64,000 nt of DNA from Blastomussa wellsi. Its lineage: Eukaryota; Cnidaria; Anthozoa; Scleractinia; Plerogyridae. The position numbers were made by a program, and so were the translations under genes. Below, piece after piece: positions 37,641-49,915 of this stretch. How positions within the stretch are numbered: position 1 is the first letter of the stretch; the number at the start of each line of letters is the position of its first letter. The stretch is from positions 1,741,172-1,805,171 of the forward strand of contig OX393561.1 in the NCBI GenBank assembly GCA_947652115.1. The letters are read 5' to 3'. The notes beneath the pieces were generated by a model that ran no database searches, had not been told where the DNA came from, and saw only the letters and a program-made list of their open reading frames with translations.

Positions 37641-37824
37641 GCATATTCTACCTGTTTTACGATGACGTTTTACCCGTTGTTCCAATTTCTCGTTCCAGTG
37701 TCTTCGCTTCTGCTACTTCTCCGAGGTAAACCTGGAATTAACTCCGATCAAACTCCGATCGAGATTTATGTTCATCGTGAAATCTGCTGTCCTTCAAAGT
37801 TCTTTACGTTACTTCTCGCCTGAA

Positions 37825-38312
37825 ATGGATATAGAAACGTTACGAGGAGTACTCAGAGAGAACAATCAAGACCATCTGCTGAAGCATTGGGATACACTGA
37901 GCCACGGCGAACAGTCGAAGTTCTACAATGACCTCATGAGCATCGACTTTTCTGAAGTCAACCGGTCTTTTGAGAGAACGATGAACGAGACTACATGTAA
38001 ATCCCTTGAAAAGAAGGATGGGAAACTAGAACCGGTTCCTTCAGGGCAAGTTGGTAGCGTCATCGGTGCAGATAACCAAAATGAGCTCAGCAGTTGGAGA
38101 GATAAAGGACTTAAAGTGATAAGCGAAGGTAAAGTCGCCGTTTTGCTTCTTGCCGGTGGACAGGGGACCCGTTTAGGAGTTCCATATCCGAAGGGAATGT
38201 ATGATGTTGGTTTACCTTCAGGGAAAACCCTTTATCAACTGCAAGCAGAGAGAATCTTAAAGGTGCAAGAACTGGCTTATAAACATACCGAAAGTAAATC
38301 GACAGTTCCTTG
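37825..38312 (+). CDS. UAP1: UAP1-B first exon, copy 1
   Basis: 488 nt from ATG to a GTAAGT donor in phase 2, matching exon 1 of UAP1-A in length class and content ([26 protein letters not shown]). It is followed in order by another copy of A exon 9 and another B exon 1, so to be used it must splice over at least 16 kb to exon 2 at 54404. An in-frame ATG 57 nt upstream (37768) would add 19 residues. The predicted protein is identical to those of the other two copies. Confidence 0.75.
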
Positions 38313-39448
38313 GTAAGTTGAAATAAATTTCATAAACCGGGCGCTCCCCAAATGTCACTGTTTATGTTAGGACAGCCCTCTCCTGAAGCACTAAAAGACT
38401 TTCATGTTGCTCTAAATGATAAAATCTTCACTTACGTTTGTGCGTTTATGCTGTTTTTATGTTCAAATAAATGTTCGTTACCAATATGGTGTGCCCTGAA
38501 AGATCAGTTCTGCTCTTGATCTGTTCGTAATTTTTAATTATTTTCCTTATTACGTTAGGGTAACCTCATGACAATCAGCCAAGCATAACATTATAGTTCT
38601 TATTGTTTCGTGCGTCGTTCTTCAAAGAGTTTCAACTTGATGAAGCTGATTTTAGTATTCAGGACTTGCTCTAAATTACGAAGCAAACATTTTTCTTTTG
38701 AAAAAATTATTGGTTAGGTACTTTATAATTCCTTTATGGGTGGTTGGAAGGAATGGTGAGGGGGGGGGGGGGAGGGTTGGAAATTGGGGGTTACAAGTGT
38801 AGAATTAATGTAATTAATTTCTCAAGCAGAAGATTCTTATATTGAGACAGGTTTTGAACAATGTTTCTCCTGGTGGCCAAAAACTGGCACAGTAGTTCCA
38901 AAATGTTAAAAGTTGGACTTCTCAAATTTAGAAGAAGTTGAATTCTAGCTTGTCATGACTCTCAGATCACTTTCATCTTAAGGAGGCTCATAAGGGTTTT
39001 CAGCCGCACACACACGCTTTCATAGCTCGCGTCAGCTTTGGATCCAAATTCCATTAAAGATGCGAGCGCTACATCTGAAATCCACTAAACCGGAAATGAA
39101 ATATGCGAAAAACATTTCTTTTTATCCCAAAAATTACCTTGATTTTTTGCATGCGATTAACAATCAATAGGCTGATTCAAATAGAAAAGTTTGGGCAAAA
39201 ATTATCAAGTGGAATTTCTTGCAATTTATAAAATGCCTTTTTCAATATAATTAAATTTCCACCAGATTTTTTTTAAATATTGGCAGGCAAGATGTAGAAT
39301 TAAGGGAGCTTTTAAATAACGAAATAAAAATGGCAGGTGACCGACTTAGTTTTAAGATAATTGCCAAAAACTGAAATTTTGGAGGTCTTTTGTCACTGGC
39401 GGGTGATCCATTTTTACAATAACAGCATTATTGTGTACCTTGGTTTAG

Positions 39449-39565
39449 GGTTTAGAAGATGTTGTGAAAGACAGACAGTTTTCAGCAACAAAGAGTATTC
39501 ATCTGACAGCTGATAATGAGGAGGACGATGGAGAATTGCCCCGAAAGAAAAGCAAGGAAAGCTAA
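39449..39565 (+). CDS. UAP1: UAP1-A last exon, copy 2
   Basis: Same acceptor (TTTAG), phase 0 start, frame and TAA stop as exon 9 at 33930-34046, with identical translation. It could serve as an alternative last exon for gene A, or be unused. Splicing to it from a B exon 1 would be out of frame. Confidence 0.6.
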   Translation, partial: GLEDVVKDRQFSATKSIHLTADNEEDDGELPRKKSKES

Positions 39566-41268
39566 ATACTGTAGGGAAGCTACATACACTAGGTCATTTC
39601 AATGTGGAAAATGTTTTGAAATGATTAAAATCATTAGGTTTTATAGACAGACAGGGTTTAGATAGGTCAGTATAACATGTGGCTGTTCAGTTCTCAAACT
39701 CATTAATAATTCATAGAGTTAAAACAAAGAAAATCATAACCGTGACCGTGGTTTGGATACCCGATCTTAATTAGCATAGATTTTGACGATTTTATTTCTT
39801 CGTTTTCTCCATAGTTTTTGTTTCGATTGAGAAGATATATCAAACACTTTAGACAGTGTTTCATTGGCTATCCAAACACCTCGAAGTTCATTAACAATAC
39901 TCCGCTGCGCGTCGTATTTTCAACTCTCTTCTCATCCGTGTTTGGATACCCCGATCAAACACTGTCTCTCGTGTTTGATATATTACTTCAAACTACAAGC
40001 TCAAATTTGAAAGATGTGCGGCATTTTTGCTCTCAATTAAGATACACCATTAATTATCTGAGGGGATCTGCAAGCAGACTCCTTGTTGTTTCTCTGTTGT
40101 TATTGTTTATCCTTGTATAATTTTGACTTGGAAAAAAAGAATTTTCTCTGAAACATTTCTTTATTATACAGCACTTGAACAATGTAGCCAATTACAAACA
40201 AATATATGAAATAATAATACCTACTTGGGGAAATGACAAAATTCATAGTTCTAGACAAAATTAAGCAACTTACACAAATGGTGACACGGGAAAAAAATGA
40301 AAAATAGTAACAAAATAAATTTATTATACCATGCTTGCATAACTGGGTAACTGATTAAAACCACGTGTCCTGTTAACGCATTCTTATATTTGCGAGAGAA
40401 AAACAAATACCTTTTCATATTATTTTTCAATAATTTATTTTTAAATTATCACCGTAAGGAAGAAAGCAAGGAAGTTTATAAATACAACTAAATTACGTAC
40501 GATATATAATAGGAAAGACATTGCATACGGTAATTTTTATGTAAATGTATCCACCATATGGAAAAGATAGCGACAGTTACATTTACCAATCATTTTTAGT
40601 GCAAACGTTCTAAAAACTTCTAACCTTACCAAGTATATTATACAGCAAGCTTGAGGTTTCTATCAACTGATAATTGGCAAGGGGCAAAGCCCTGAACTAA
40701 CTATCGAAGTTGATGGTTTAACATAATTAACCCAGTGACCGTTCTATTAAACAAAGAATATAGATAAGACAAGTTAATGGATGATTTTACTTAATAATTT
40801 TCAACCACATTGCCAGCCACAATGCATGCAGTGCACGCTGGGGATGCATGCCATCTGTCAATAATAATTGCCTGTGTAGCCAATCAGATTGAGAGTTTGC
40901 CGTATAGCCGGCCACTGGGTTATGCTAATTGCCTACAGAGCATTTTCATATGATGTTATGGCAGCCACACAGTTTGGTTTTCCTAAACAACAAAAAGCAA
41001 AGGCGTACCAAACAAGCTAATCCTCTGTCCTCAGTAACCACTATGGCTGCTTGTCACGGGAGTGTAAACATTCTGTTGCCTGTGGAAATAGACTGTTCAC
41101 AGTTCCCTATTTTCCATGAAGTCGTAGAGGTCGATCATTGAGTTCAAGGGGCTGCCAACTTGGTCTCTTTATCAATGTCGACAAAGTGGAGGGGGACAAC
41201 AGTGGTGGATCTGGGGCCCAATGGTTCCCGCCCCCCTTATTTTTCGGATTTTTTGGTAGTGATCCACA

Positions 41269-41570
41269 TTATTTGGTGTCGCACATGATTCCCGACCTAT
41301 TCCTCAAAGGATAAGCACTCGCGTTGTCGCGATAAACGAATTTTGATCGTAAATATTCTGGTGTCACCCCATGTAAAGTCTTATTCATCAGGACAGATTT
41401 CTTTTCTAATCTTTGATGACAGAGTTTACGCCACCCTAATGCCCGGAACACCTCATATAAATCACTATCGTAGCTCGCAGACATCAAATTGCGGGCTGCG
41501 CGATTTTGAAGCCTTTGAAGCTTTTCAGAAAGGCCCTTTCCACAGTTTCCTTTGACCTTGATCAAAATGT
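41269..41570 (-). pseudogene. LINE reverse-transcriptase C-terminal fragment, unit 2
   Basis: Longer version of the unit 1 fragment, with LQRLQNRAARNLMSASYD and YLRSKFVYRDNASAYPLRN. No catalytic residues. Confidence 0.65.
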
Positions 41571-42514
41571 TAAATGGGATTAAAAATCTTTATTTAGGCA
41601 CGGTATTTCCTTCAGGACTTTACAATATAGAATTAAATTAATCTAACTAGCTATCTAAGTTAAATTATAAATAAAAGAAATGATAAAACCTGATTTACAA
41701 GGAAGCCGTGTTTAAAAGCAAAACAAAACTTACATAAGTCTTAATTCAATTCGTTTCGAGCGTTAGCCATTCATTTCGAGCGTTAGCCGAATTGGATTCG
41801 CTCCGACGAAGGGCTAGCGCTCGAAACGTCAGCAATTGAATCTCTTTACGGTGGCCAATTGACATTATCAACCCAGTTGATAAAACCAAATTCTGTTTGA
41901 AATATTTAGCCATGTACTTTAGATTACATACACCGACAGTCACATGTACCTGAATTTCTGTTGGTGTACTAGTGGTGTTTGAATGGGAATCCATTGTCAA
42001 ATAAATTCCTAATTTGTATTATAATTCTCCGTGCTATAATTGTAATAATAATGTATAGATTTAGCCAAGCCTAAAAGCGGAGCTCCGTGTTTTGCTGGTT
42101 CTTCATAGTTTTTGAAATTGCGTGCTGAAATTGCGTTCATTGAAAGTTGCGTGGGCAACTACTCAAGAAAAATTCCACAGGTGAAATGAATAAGAATGGT
42201 TAAAAAGGTCAACTCCAATTGAGAATGCCCACAAAAATTAAAGAATGCCGCAAGAAGTAAAAAAAGAGGACCTGAGCCTGCGATCAATGATAAACAATAG
42301 CTGGACAGCGGTTAACTTCAAAAACGTTTCCTCGATGAGTTCTAAATTTAAACCCGCGATCTGGTCATGTGATACTGGTCAGCGGATACCTTCTTTTGAC
42401 AGCTGTCAATGGACCATAACATGGCAAAGATAAAAGCTTATGGTAACCTTTAAAAATATTTACCAGGTGGAACTCTGAACAATAGTCGCCATATTGATAT
42501 TTGGGGCGACATAC

Positions 42515-42635
42515 TTCACATCATTTCATTCCTCACGGGAAAATATCAACTCAATAAATTGACCTCGCTCCCAATGTGTGGCTTCATAGCTCAGTTGGTA
42601 CAGCATCGCACCGCACCGGTATCGCGGAGGGGAGG

Positions 42636-42666
<31 letters not shown>

Positions 42667-42760
42667 TTTTTTCAGGCTTTTTCTTTCCAATTGCTTAAAT
42701 TGGAAATTAACTGCGATGATCATTCTTCACTTTCATCTACACGTACATCCGCAGTTCAAA
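42515..42760 (+). repeat. tRNA-headed SINE, unit 2
   Basis: At 42580-42661 a tRNA-like fold is visible: acceptor arms GGCTTCA/TGAAGCC, box A TAGCTCAGTTGG, box B GGTTCGAATCC and a T stem ACGGG/CCTGT. The D stem has a mismatch, and small extra segments in the anticodon and variable regions spoil the fold, so it is not a working tRNA. The loop suggests a GGT (Thr) origin. The following CTGATTTTTTTCAGG and AATTGCTTAAATTGGAAATT are SINE body. A minus-strand frame containing RASTGFEPVTSPPRYRC is a by-product. Confidence 0.7.
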
Positions 42761-43433
42761 TATTATTCAAATAAGAATTGACTAGCTTTGCACGAAGCGA
42801 ATCACACATGGAATCACGTGCTAGGCGGTATATACGTAATTACAATAAGGTTGCGCGCATCGAATTAATTAAAAGCTCAAACCCCAGCCATTATATTCGG
42901 AAGCTTTTCTGGAAGACACTAAGGTACACAAAGTTAGCTTATTGAAAACTGCCCAAAATCACCTTTCACAAGATTCCTTTCCAGTAAAATATCTAGTAAA
43001 TATTGTAGCTTCCCTTTCAATGCTTCCTAGACTTTCTCAAAGTCGTTCGCTTCTCATTTCCGGTTTGGTGGCAGCGGTACGAGCTCTAGCGCCGCGCCTG
43101 ACGCTCGCTTTCGCTCTGAGAGCTCGACGCAAGCGTCGGGGCTTCCCTCTTCCATCTTCAAGCACGTTAGATGTGTTCTCGCCCTTATCCCCTCAATGTG
43201 CCAAGGTATCTGACACATTAGTCTCCACGCAACTCTCCCACGCAAATTCTACCTGTTTTACCATTTTACGATGACGTTTTACCCGTTGTTCCAATTTCTC
43301 GTTCCAGTGTCTTCGCTTCTTCTACTTCTCCGAGGTAAACCTGGAATTAACTCCGATCAAACTCCGATCGAGATTTATGTTCATCGTCAAATCTGCTGTC
43401 CTTCAAAGTTCTTTACGTTACTTCTCGCCTGAA

Positions 43434-43921
43434 ATGGATATAGAAACGTTACGAGGAGTACTCAGAGAGAATAATCAAGACCATCTGCTGAAGCATTGGG
43501 ATACACTGAGCCACGGCGAACAGTCGAAGTTCTACAATGACCTCATGAGCATCGACTTTTCTGAAGTCAACCGGTCTTTTGAGAGAACGATGAACGAGAC
43601 TACATGTAAATCCCTTGAAAAGAAGGATGGGAAACTAGAACCGGTTCCTTCAGGGCAAGTTGGTAGCGTCATCGGTGCAGATAACCAAAATGAGCTCAGC
43701 AGTTGGAGAGATAAAGGACTTAAAGTGATAAGCGAAGGTAAAGTCGCCGTTTTGCTTCTTGCCGGTGGACAGGGGACCCGTTTAGGAGTTCCATATCCGA
43801 AGGGAATGTATGATGTTGGTTTACCTTCAGGGAAAACCCTTTATCAACTGCAAGCAGAGAGAATCTTAAAGGTGCAAGAACTGGCTTACAAACATACCGA
43901 AAGTAAATCGACAGTTCCTTG
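43434..43921 (+). CDS. UAP1: UAP1-B first exon, copy 2
   Basis: Identical translation to copies 1 and 3, same phase 2 GTAAGT donor. From the extended ATG (43377) the DNA differs from unit 1 at about three positions, all synonymous by my reading. Confidence 0.75.
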
Positions 43922-43967
43922 GTAAGTTGAAATTAATGTAATAAACCGGGCGCTCCCTAAATGTCAT

Positions 43968-44830
43968 TAGGGAGCGCAATGACGACGGCGACGGCTAGGA
44001 CGACGCCTGCTAAAAAGTGAATTTATATTTACGCACGAATCTCGTATTCTAACCTTCTCCAGTTATGACACAAGCGCTGGTCCTCTTTTTGAGCAACTCA
44101 ACTGGAAACGGTTGGATATCCAGCGTCAAATACAAGTGGCCACTATGGTCTATAAATCTATACATGGTCCCGCGCCCGACTATCTTAGTTCTCTTTTCAC
44201 TAATTATGATCCACCTTATAATTTAAGGAACTCTGAAAACAAACTAGCTGTTCCATTGCCCCGCACCAATTTCCTGAAAAATAGCTTTAGCTATAATGGT
44301 GCGGTTATCTGGAACAGCTTGTCCCCTGAATTGCGGCAAGCAAAAACACTTCAATCTTTTCGAAATGGTTGTCGCGATTTCTTCGTCTGAATCGATAAAA
44401 CGCACACGGCATCTATGTAAAGCAGAATTTAATTATTTTTCTATTTTTACTATTTAAATTTTTAGATCATGTTTATACAGATTAAAGTAGATTGTAATTT
44501 TTATTATTATTATTTTATCTGATAGATTTACCGTGTTTAAATAAAAAATAAAGTCTAAAGTCTAAAAAGTCTAAATTGCCTTGATGCATTTGGTGCATCT
44601 ATCGCTTTCAAACGTAGTTCTTGTAGAAAATATATGGACGGCGTTTATTTTTAAAAAGAAAAACGAAAATTTAGCCCTCGAGGTTCAGGTTCTCCAAAGT
44701 ACTCAGAAATTGGTCATTTCACGTTGTTGTTTTGCAGAATTATAACGCACGTGCTATTGTACTCCTAATTAAATCTTTTGTTTAGCGACGTTCTCGTTGA
44801 TGTTGCCCTCGTGGTTGCTTAAGCTCCCTA
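43968..44830. mobile_element. TIR element carrying a LINE fragment, unit 2
   Basis: Ends are TAGGGAGC...GCTCCCTA, with longer imperfect inverted repeats (GACGACGGCGACGG-type left; CCTCGTGGTTGCTTAAGC right). Unit 1 lacks the whole ~863 bp, which defines the insertion. At the left edge the inserted end forms a perfect 11 bp hairpin with host sequence (43950-43977). A LINE 3' end lies inside. Confidence 0.75.
44016..44575 (+). pseudogene. LINE 3' end nested in the TIR element, unit 2
   Basis: Open frame through [29 protein letters not shown] and [17 protein letters not shown] to TGA at 44388-44390, then an AT-rich 3' UTR and a TCTAAAG-type tandem tail. This is the C-terminus of a CR1/Jockey-like ORF2, 5'-truncated. 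Confidence 0.7.
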
Positions 44831-45930
44831 TTGTTTATGTTAGGACAACCCTCCTAAAGCACTAAGAGACTTTCATGTTGCTCTAAATGATAAAATCTTC
44901 ACTTACATTTGTGCGTTTATGCTGTTTTTATGTTCAAATAAATGTTCTTTACCAATATAGTGTGCCCTGAAAGATCAGTTCTGCTCTTGATCTGTTCGTA
45001 ATTAACTTTAATTATTTTCCTTGTTAGGTAATGGTAACCTCATGACAATCAGCCAAGCATAACATTATAGTACTACTCATTGTTTCGTCCGTCGTTCTTC
45101 AAAGAGTTCCAACTCGATGAAGCTGATTTTGGTATTCAGTACTTGCTCTGAATTACGAAGCGAACATTTTTCTTTTGAAAAAATTATTGGTTAGGTACTT
45201 TATAATTCCTTTATGGGTGGTTGAAAGGAATGGTGGGGGGGGGGGGGGGGGCAAAGGGTTGGAAATTGGGGGTTACAAGTGTAGAATTAATGTAATTAAT
45301 TTCTCAAGCAGAAGATTCTTATATTGAGACAGGTTTTGAACAATGTTTCTCCTGGTGGCCAAAAACTGACACAGTAGTTCCAAAATGTTAAAAGTTGGAC
45401 TTCTCAAATTTAGAAGAAGTTGAATTCTAGCTTGTCATGACTCTCAGATCACTTTCATCTTAAGGAGGCTCATAAGGGTTTTAAGCCGCACACACGCGCT
45501 TTCATAGCTTGCGTAAGCTTTGGATCCAAATTCCATTAAAGATGCGCGCGCTACATCTGAAATCCACTAATCCGGAAATTAAATATGCGAAAAACATTTC
45601 TTTTTATCCCAAAAATTACCTTGATTTTTTGCATGCGATTAACAATCAATAGGCTGATTCAAATAGAAAAGTTTGGGCAAAAATTATCAAGTGGAATTTC
45701 TTGCAATTTATAAAATGCCTTTTTCAATATAATTAAATTTCCACCAGATTTTTTTTAAATATTGGCAGGCAAGATGTAGAATTAAGGGAGCTTTTAAATA
45801 ACGAAATAAAAATGGCAGGTGACCGACTTAGTTTTAAGATAATTGCCAAAAACTGAAATTTTGGAGGTCTTTTGTCACTGGCGGGTGATCCATTTTTACA
45901 ATAACAGCATTATTGTGTACCTTGGTTTAG

Positions 45931-46047
45931 GGTTTAGAAGATGTTGTGAAAGACAGACAGTTTTCAGCAACAAAGAGTATTCATCTGACAGCTGATGATG
46001 AGGAGGACGATGGAGAATTGCCCCGAAAGAAAAGCAAGGAAAGCTAA
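45931..46047 (+). CDS. UAP1: UAP1-A last exon, copy 3
   Basis: Open from the TTTAG acceptor to TAA, with one Asn-to-Asp change relative to copies 1 and 2. Possible alternative last exon, or unused duplicate. Confidence 0.55.
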   Translation, partial: GLEDVVKDRQFSATKSIHLTADDEEDDGELPRKKSKES

Positions 46048-47750
46048 ATACTGTAGGGAAGCTACATACACTAGGTCATTTCAATGTGGAAAATGTTTTG
46101 AAATGATTAAAATCATTAGGTTTTATAGACAGACAGGGTTTAGATAGGTCAGTATAACATGTGGCTGTTCAGTTCTCAAACTCATTAATAATTCATAGAG
46201 TTAAAACAAAGAAAATCATAACCGTGACCGTGGTTTGGATACCCGATCTTAATTAGCATAGATTTTGACGATTTTATTTCTTCGTTTTCTCCATAGTTTT
46301 TGTTTCGATTGAGAAGATATATCAAACACTTTAGACAGTGTTTCATTGGCTATCCAAACACCTCGAAGTTCATTAACAATACTCCGCTGCGCGTCGTATT
46401 TTCAACTCTCTTCTCATCCGTGTTTGGATACCCCGATCAAACACTGTCTCTCGTGTTTGATATATTACTTCAAACTACAAGCTCAAATTTGAAAGATGTG
46501 CGGCATTTTTGCTCTCAATTAAGATACACCATTAATTATCTGAGGGGATCTGCAAGCAGACTCCTTGTTGTTTCTCTGTTGTTATTGTTTATCCTTGTAT
46601 AATTTTGACTTGGAAAAAAAGAATTTTCTCTGAAACATTTCTTTATTATACAGCACTTGAACAATGTAGCCAATTACAAACAAATATATGAAATAATAAT
46701 ACCTACTTGGGGAAATGACAAAATTCATAGTTCTAGACAAAATTAAGCAACTTACACAAATGGTGACACGGGAAAAAAATGAAAAATAGTAACAAAATAA
46801 ATTTATTATACCATGCTTGCATAACTGGGTAACTGATTAAAACCACGTGTCCTGTTAACGCATTCTTATATTTGCGAGAGAAAAACAAATACCTTTTCAT
46901 ATTATTTTTCAATAATTTATTTTTAAATTATCACCGTAAGGAAGAAAGCAAGGAAGTTTATAAATACAACTAAATTACGTACGATATATAATAGGAAAGA
47001 CATTGCATACGGTAATTTTTATGTAAATGTATCCACCATATGGAAAAGATAGCGACAGTTACATTTACCAATCATTTTTAGTGCAAACGTTCTAAAAACT
47101 TCTAACCTTACCAAGTATATTATACAGCAAGCTTGAGGTTTCTATCAACTGATAATTGGCAAGGGGCAAAGCCCTGAACTAACTATCGAAGTTGATGGTT
47201 TAACATAATTAACCCAGTGACCGTTCTATTAAACAAAGAATATAGATAAGACAAGTTAATGGATGATTTTACTTAATAATTTTCAACCACATTGCCAGCC
47301 ACAATGCATGCAGTGCACGCTGGGGATGCATGCCATCTGTCAATAATAATTGCCTGTGTAGCCAATCAGATTGAGAGTTTGCCGTATAGCCGGCCACTGG
47401 GTTATGCTAATTGCCTACAGAGCATTTTCATATGATGTTATGGCAGCCACACAGTTTGGTTTTCCTAAACAACAAAAAGCAAAGGCGTACCAAACAAGCT
47501 AATCCTCTGTCCTCAGTAACCACTATGGCTGCTTGTCACGGGAGTGTAAACATTCTGTTGCCTGTGGAAATAGACTGTTCACAGTTCCCTATTTTCCATG
47601 AAGTCGTAGAGGTCGATCATTGAGTTCAAGGGGCTGCCAACTTGGTCTCTTTATCAATGTCGACAAAGTGGAGGGGGACAACAGTGGTGGATCTGGGGCC
47701 CAATGGTTCCCGCCCCCCTTATTTTTCGGATTTTTTGGTAGTGATCCACA

Positions 47751-48052
47751 TTATTTGGTGTCGCACATGATTCCCGACCTATTCCTCAAAGGATAAGCAC
47801 TCGCGTTGTCGCGATAAACGAATTTTGATCGTAAATATTCTGGTGTCACCCCATGTAAAGTCTTATTCATCAGGACAGATTTCTTTTCTAATCTTTGATG
47901 ACAGAGTTTACGCCACCCTAATGCCCGGAACACCTCATATAAATCACTATCGTAGCTCGCAGACATCAAATTGCGGGCTGCGCGATTTTGAAGCCTTTGA
48001 AGCTTTTCAGAAAGGCCCTTTCCACAGTTTCCTTTGACCTTGATCAAAATGT
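47751..48052 (-). pseudogene. LINE reverse-transcriptase C-terminal fragment, unit 3
   Basis: Exact counterpart of the unit 2 fragment, same translation. Confidence 0.65.
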
Positions 48053-48996
48053 TAAATGGGATTAAAAATCTTTATTTAGGCACGGTATTTCCTTCAGGAC
48101 TTTACAATATAGAATTAAATTAATCTAACTAGCTATCTAAGTTAAATTATAAATAAAAGAAATGATAAAACCTGATTTACAAGGAAGCCGTGTTTAAAAG
48201 CAAAACAAAACTTACATAAGTCTTAATTCAATTCGTTTCGAGCGTTAGCCATTCATTTCGAGCGTTAGCCGAATTGGATTCGCTCCGACGAAGGGCTAGC
48301 GCTCGAAACGTCAGCAATTGAATCTCTTTACGGTGGCCAATTGACATTATCAACCCAGTTGATAAAACCAAATTCTGTTTGAAATATTTAGCCATGTACT
48401 TTAGATTACATACACCGACAGTCACATGTACCTGAATTTCTGTTGGTGTACTAGTGGTGTTTGAATGGGAATCCATTGTCAAATAAATTCCTAATTTGTA
48501 TTATAATTCTCCGTGCTATAATTGTAATAATAATGTATAGATTTAGCCAAGCCTAAAAGCGGAGCTCCGTGTTTTGCTGGTTCTTCATAGTTTTTGAAAT
48601 TGCGTGCTGAAATTGCGTTCATTGAAAGTTGCGTGGGCAACTACTCAAGAAAAATTCCACAGGTGAAATGAATAAGAATGGTTAAAAAGGTCAACTCCAA
48701 TTGAGAATGCCCACAAAAATTAAAGAATGCCGCAAGAAGTAAAAAAAGAGGACCTGAGCCTGCGATCAATGATAAACAATAGCTGGACAGCGGTTAACTT
48801 CAAAAACGTTTCCTCGATGAGTTCTAAATTTAAACCCGCGATCTGGTCATGTGATACTGGTCAGCGGATACCTTCTTTTGACAGCTGTCAATGGACCATA
48901 ACATGGCAAAGATAAAAGCTTATGGTAACCTTTAAAAATATTTACCAGGTGGAACTCTGAACAATAGTCGCCATATTGATATTTGGGGCGACATAC

Positions 48997-49117
48997 TTCA
49001 CATCATTTCATTCCTCACGGGAAAATATCAACTCAATAAATTGACCTCGCTCCCAATGTGTGGCTTCATAGCTCAGTTGGTACAGCATCGCACCGCACCG
49101 GTATCGCGGAGGGGAGG

Positions 49118-49148
<31 letters not shown>

Positions 49149-49242
49149 TTTTTTCAGGCTTTTTCTTTCCAATTGCTTAAATTGGAAATTAACTGCGATG
49201 ATCATTCTTCACTTTCATCTACACGTACATCCGCAGTTCAAA
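48997..49242 (+). repeat. tRNA-headed SINE, unit 3
   Basis: Same sequence as in unit 2; the tRNA-like part is 49062-49143. It lies about 0.8 kb upstream of B exon 1. Confidence 0.7.
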
Positions 49243-49915
49243 TATTATTCAAATAAGAATTGACTAGCTTTGCACGAAGCGAATCACACATGGAATCACG
49301 TGCTAGGCGGTATATACGTAATTACAATAAGGTTGCGCGCATCGAATTAATTAAAAGCTCAAACCCCAGCCATTATATTCGGAAGCTTTTCTGGAAGACA
49401 CTAAGGTACACAAAGTTAGCTTATTGAAAACTGCCCAAAATCACCTTTCACAAGATTCCTTTCCAGTAAAATATCTAGTAAATATTGTAGCTTCCCTTTC
49501 AATGCTTCCTAGACTTTCTCAAAGTCGTTCGCTTCTCATTTCCGGTTTGGTGGCAGCGGTACGAGCTCTAGCGCCGCGCCTGACGCTCGCTTTCGCTCTG
49601 AGAGCTCGACGCAAGCGTCGGGGCTTCCCTCTTCCATCTTCAAGCACGTTAGATGTGTTCTCGCCCTTATCCCCTCAATGTGCCAAGGTATCTGACACAT
49701 TAGTCTCCACGCAACTCTCCCACGCAAATTCTACCTGTTTTACCATTTTACGATGACGTTTTACCCGTTGTTCCAATTTCTCGTTCCAGTGTCTTCGCTT
49801 CTTCTACTTCTCCGAGGTAAACCTGGAATTAACTCCGATCAAACTCCGATCGAGATTTATGTTCATCGTCAAATCTGCTGTCCTTCAAAGTTCTTTACGT
49901 TACTTCTCGCCTGAA

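Larger units (their letters stand above)
33885..39403. repeat. UAP1 boundary duplication, unit 1
   Basis: 5519 bp unit holding exon 9 of UAP1-A (33930-34046) and, about 3.8 kb later, exon 1 of UAP1-B (37825-38312). It is repeated by units 2 and 3. It differs from them by its own MITE (36250-36445), a ~330 bp extra stretch near 37208-37530, loss of ~630 bp after 37631, and absence of the insertion found at 43968-44830. The rest is non-coding with LINE and foldback fragments. Confidence 0.93.
39404..45885. repeat. UAP1 boundary duplication, unit 2
   Basis: 6482 bp. It begins at a join where TCACTGGCGGG meets TGATCC. In single-copy sequence these lie at 53044 and 33885 respectively, which defines the tandem join with about 2 bp (GG) of shared sequence. 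Contents: A exon 9 copy, palindrome, LINE fragment, tRNA-headed SINE, B exon 1, and a nested TIR element. It is almost identical to unit 3. Confidence 0.93.

Noticed and set aside
42580..42661. tRNA gene with good box A, box B and acceptor stem
   Set aside because: Extra segments in the anticodon and variable regions, a D-stem mismatch and a SINE body after it. Treated as a SINE head; the same holds for 49062-49143.
42942..43274. 110-codon open frame upstream of UAP1-B exon 1
   Set aside because: Low-complexity, repeat-derived sequence with no domain. Absent from unit 1 through deletion.
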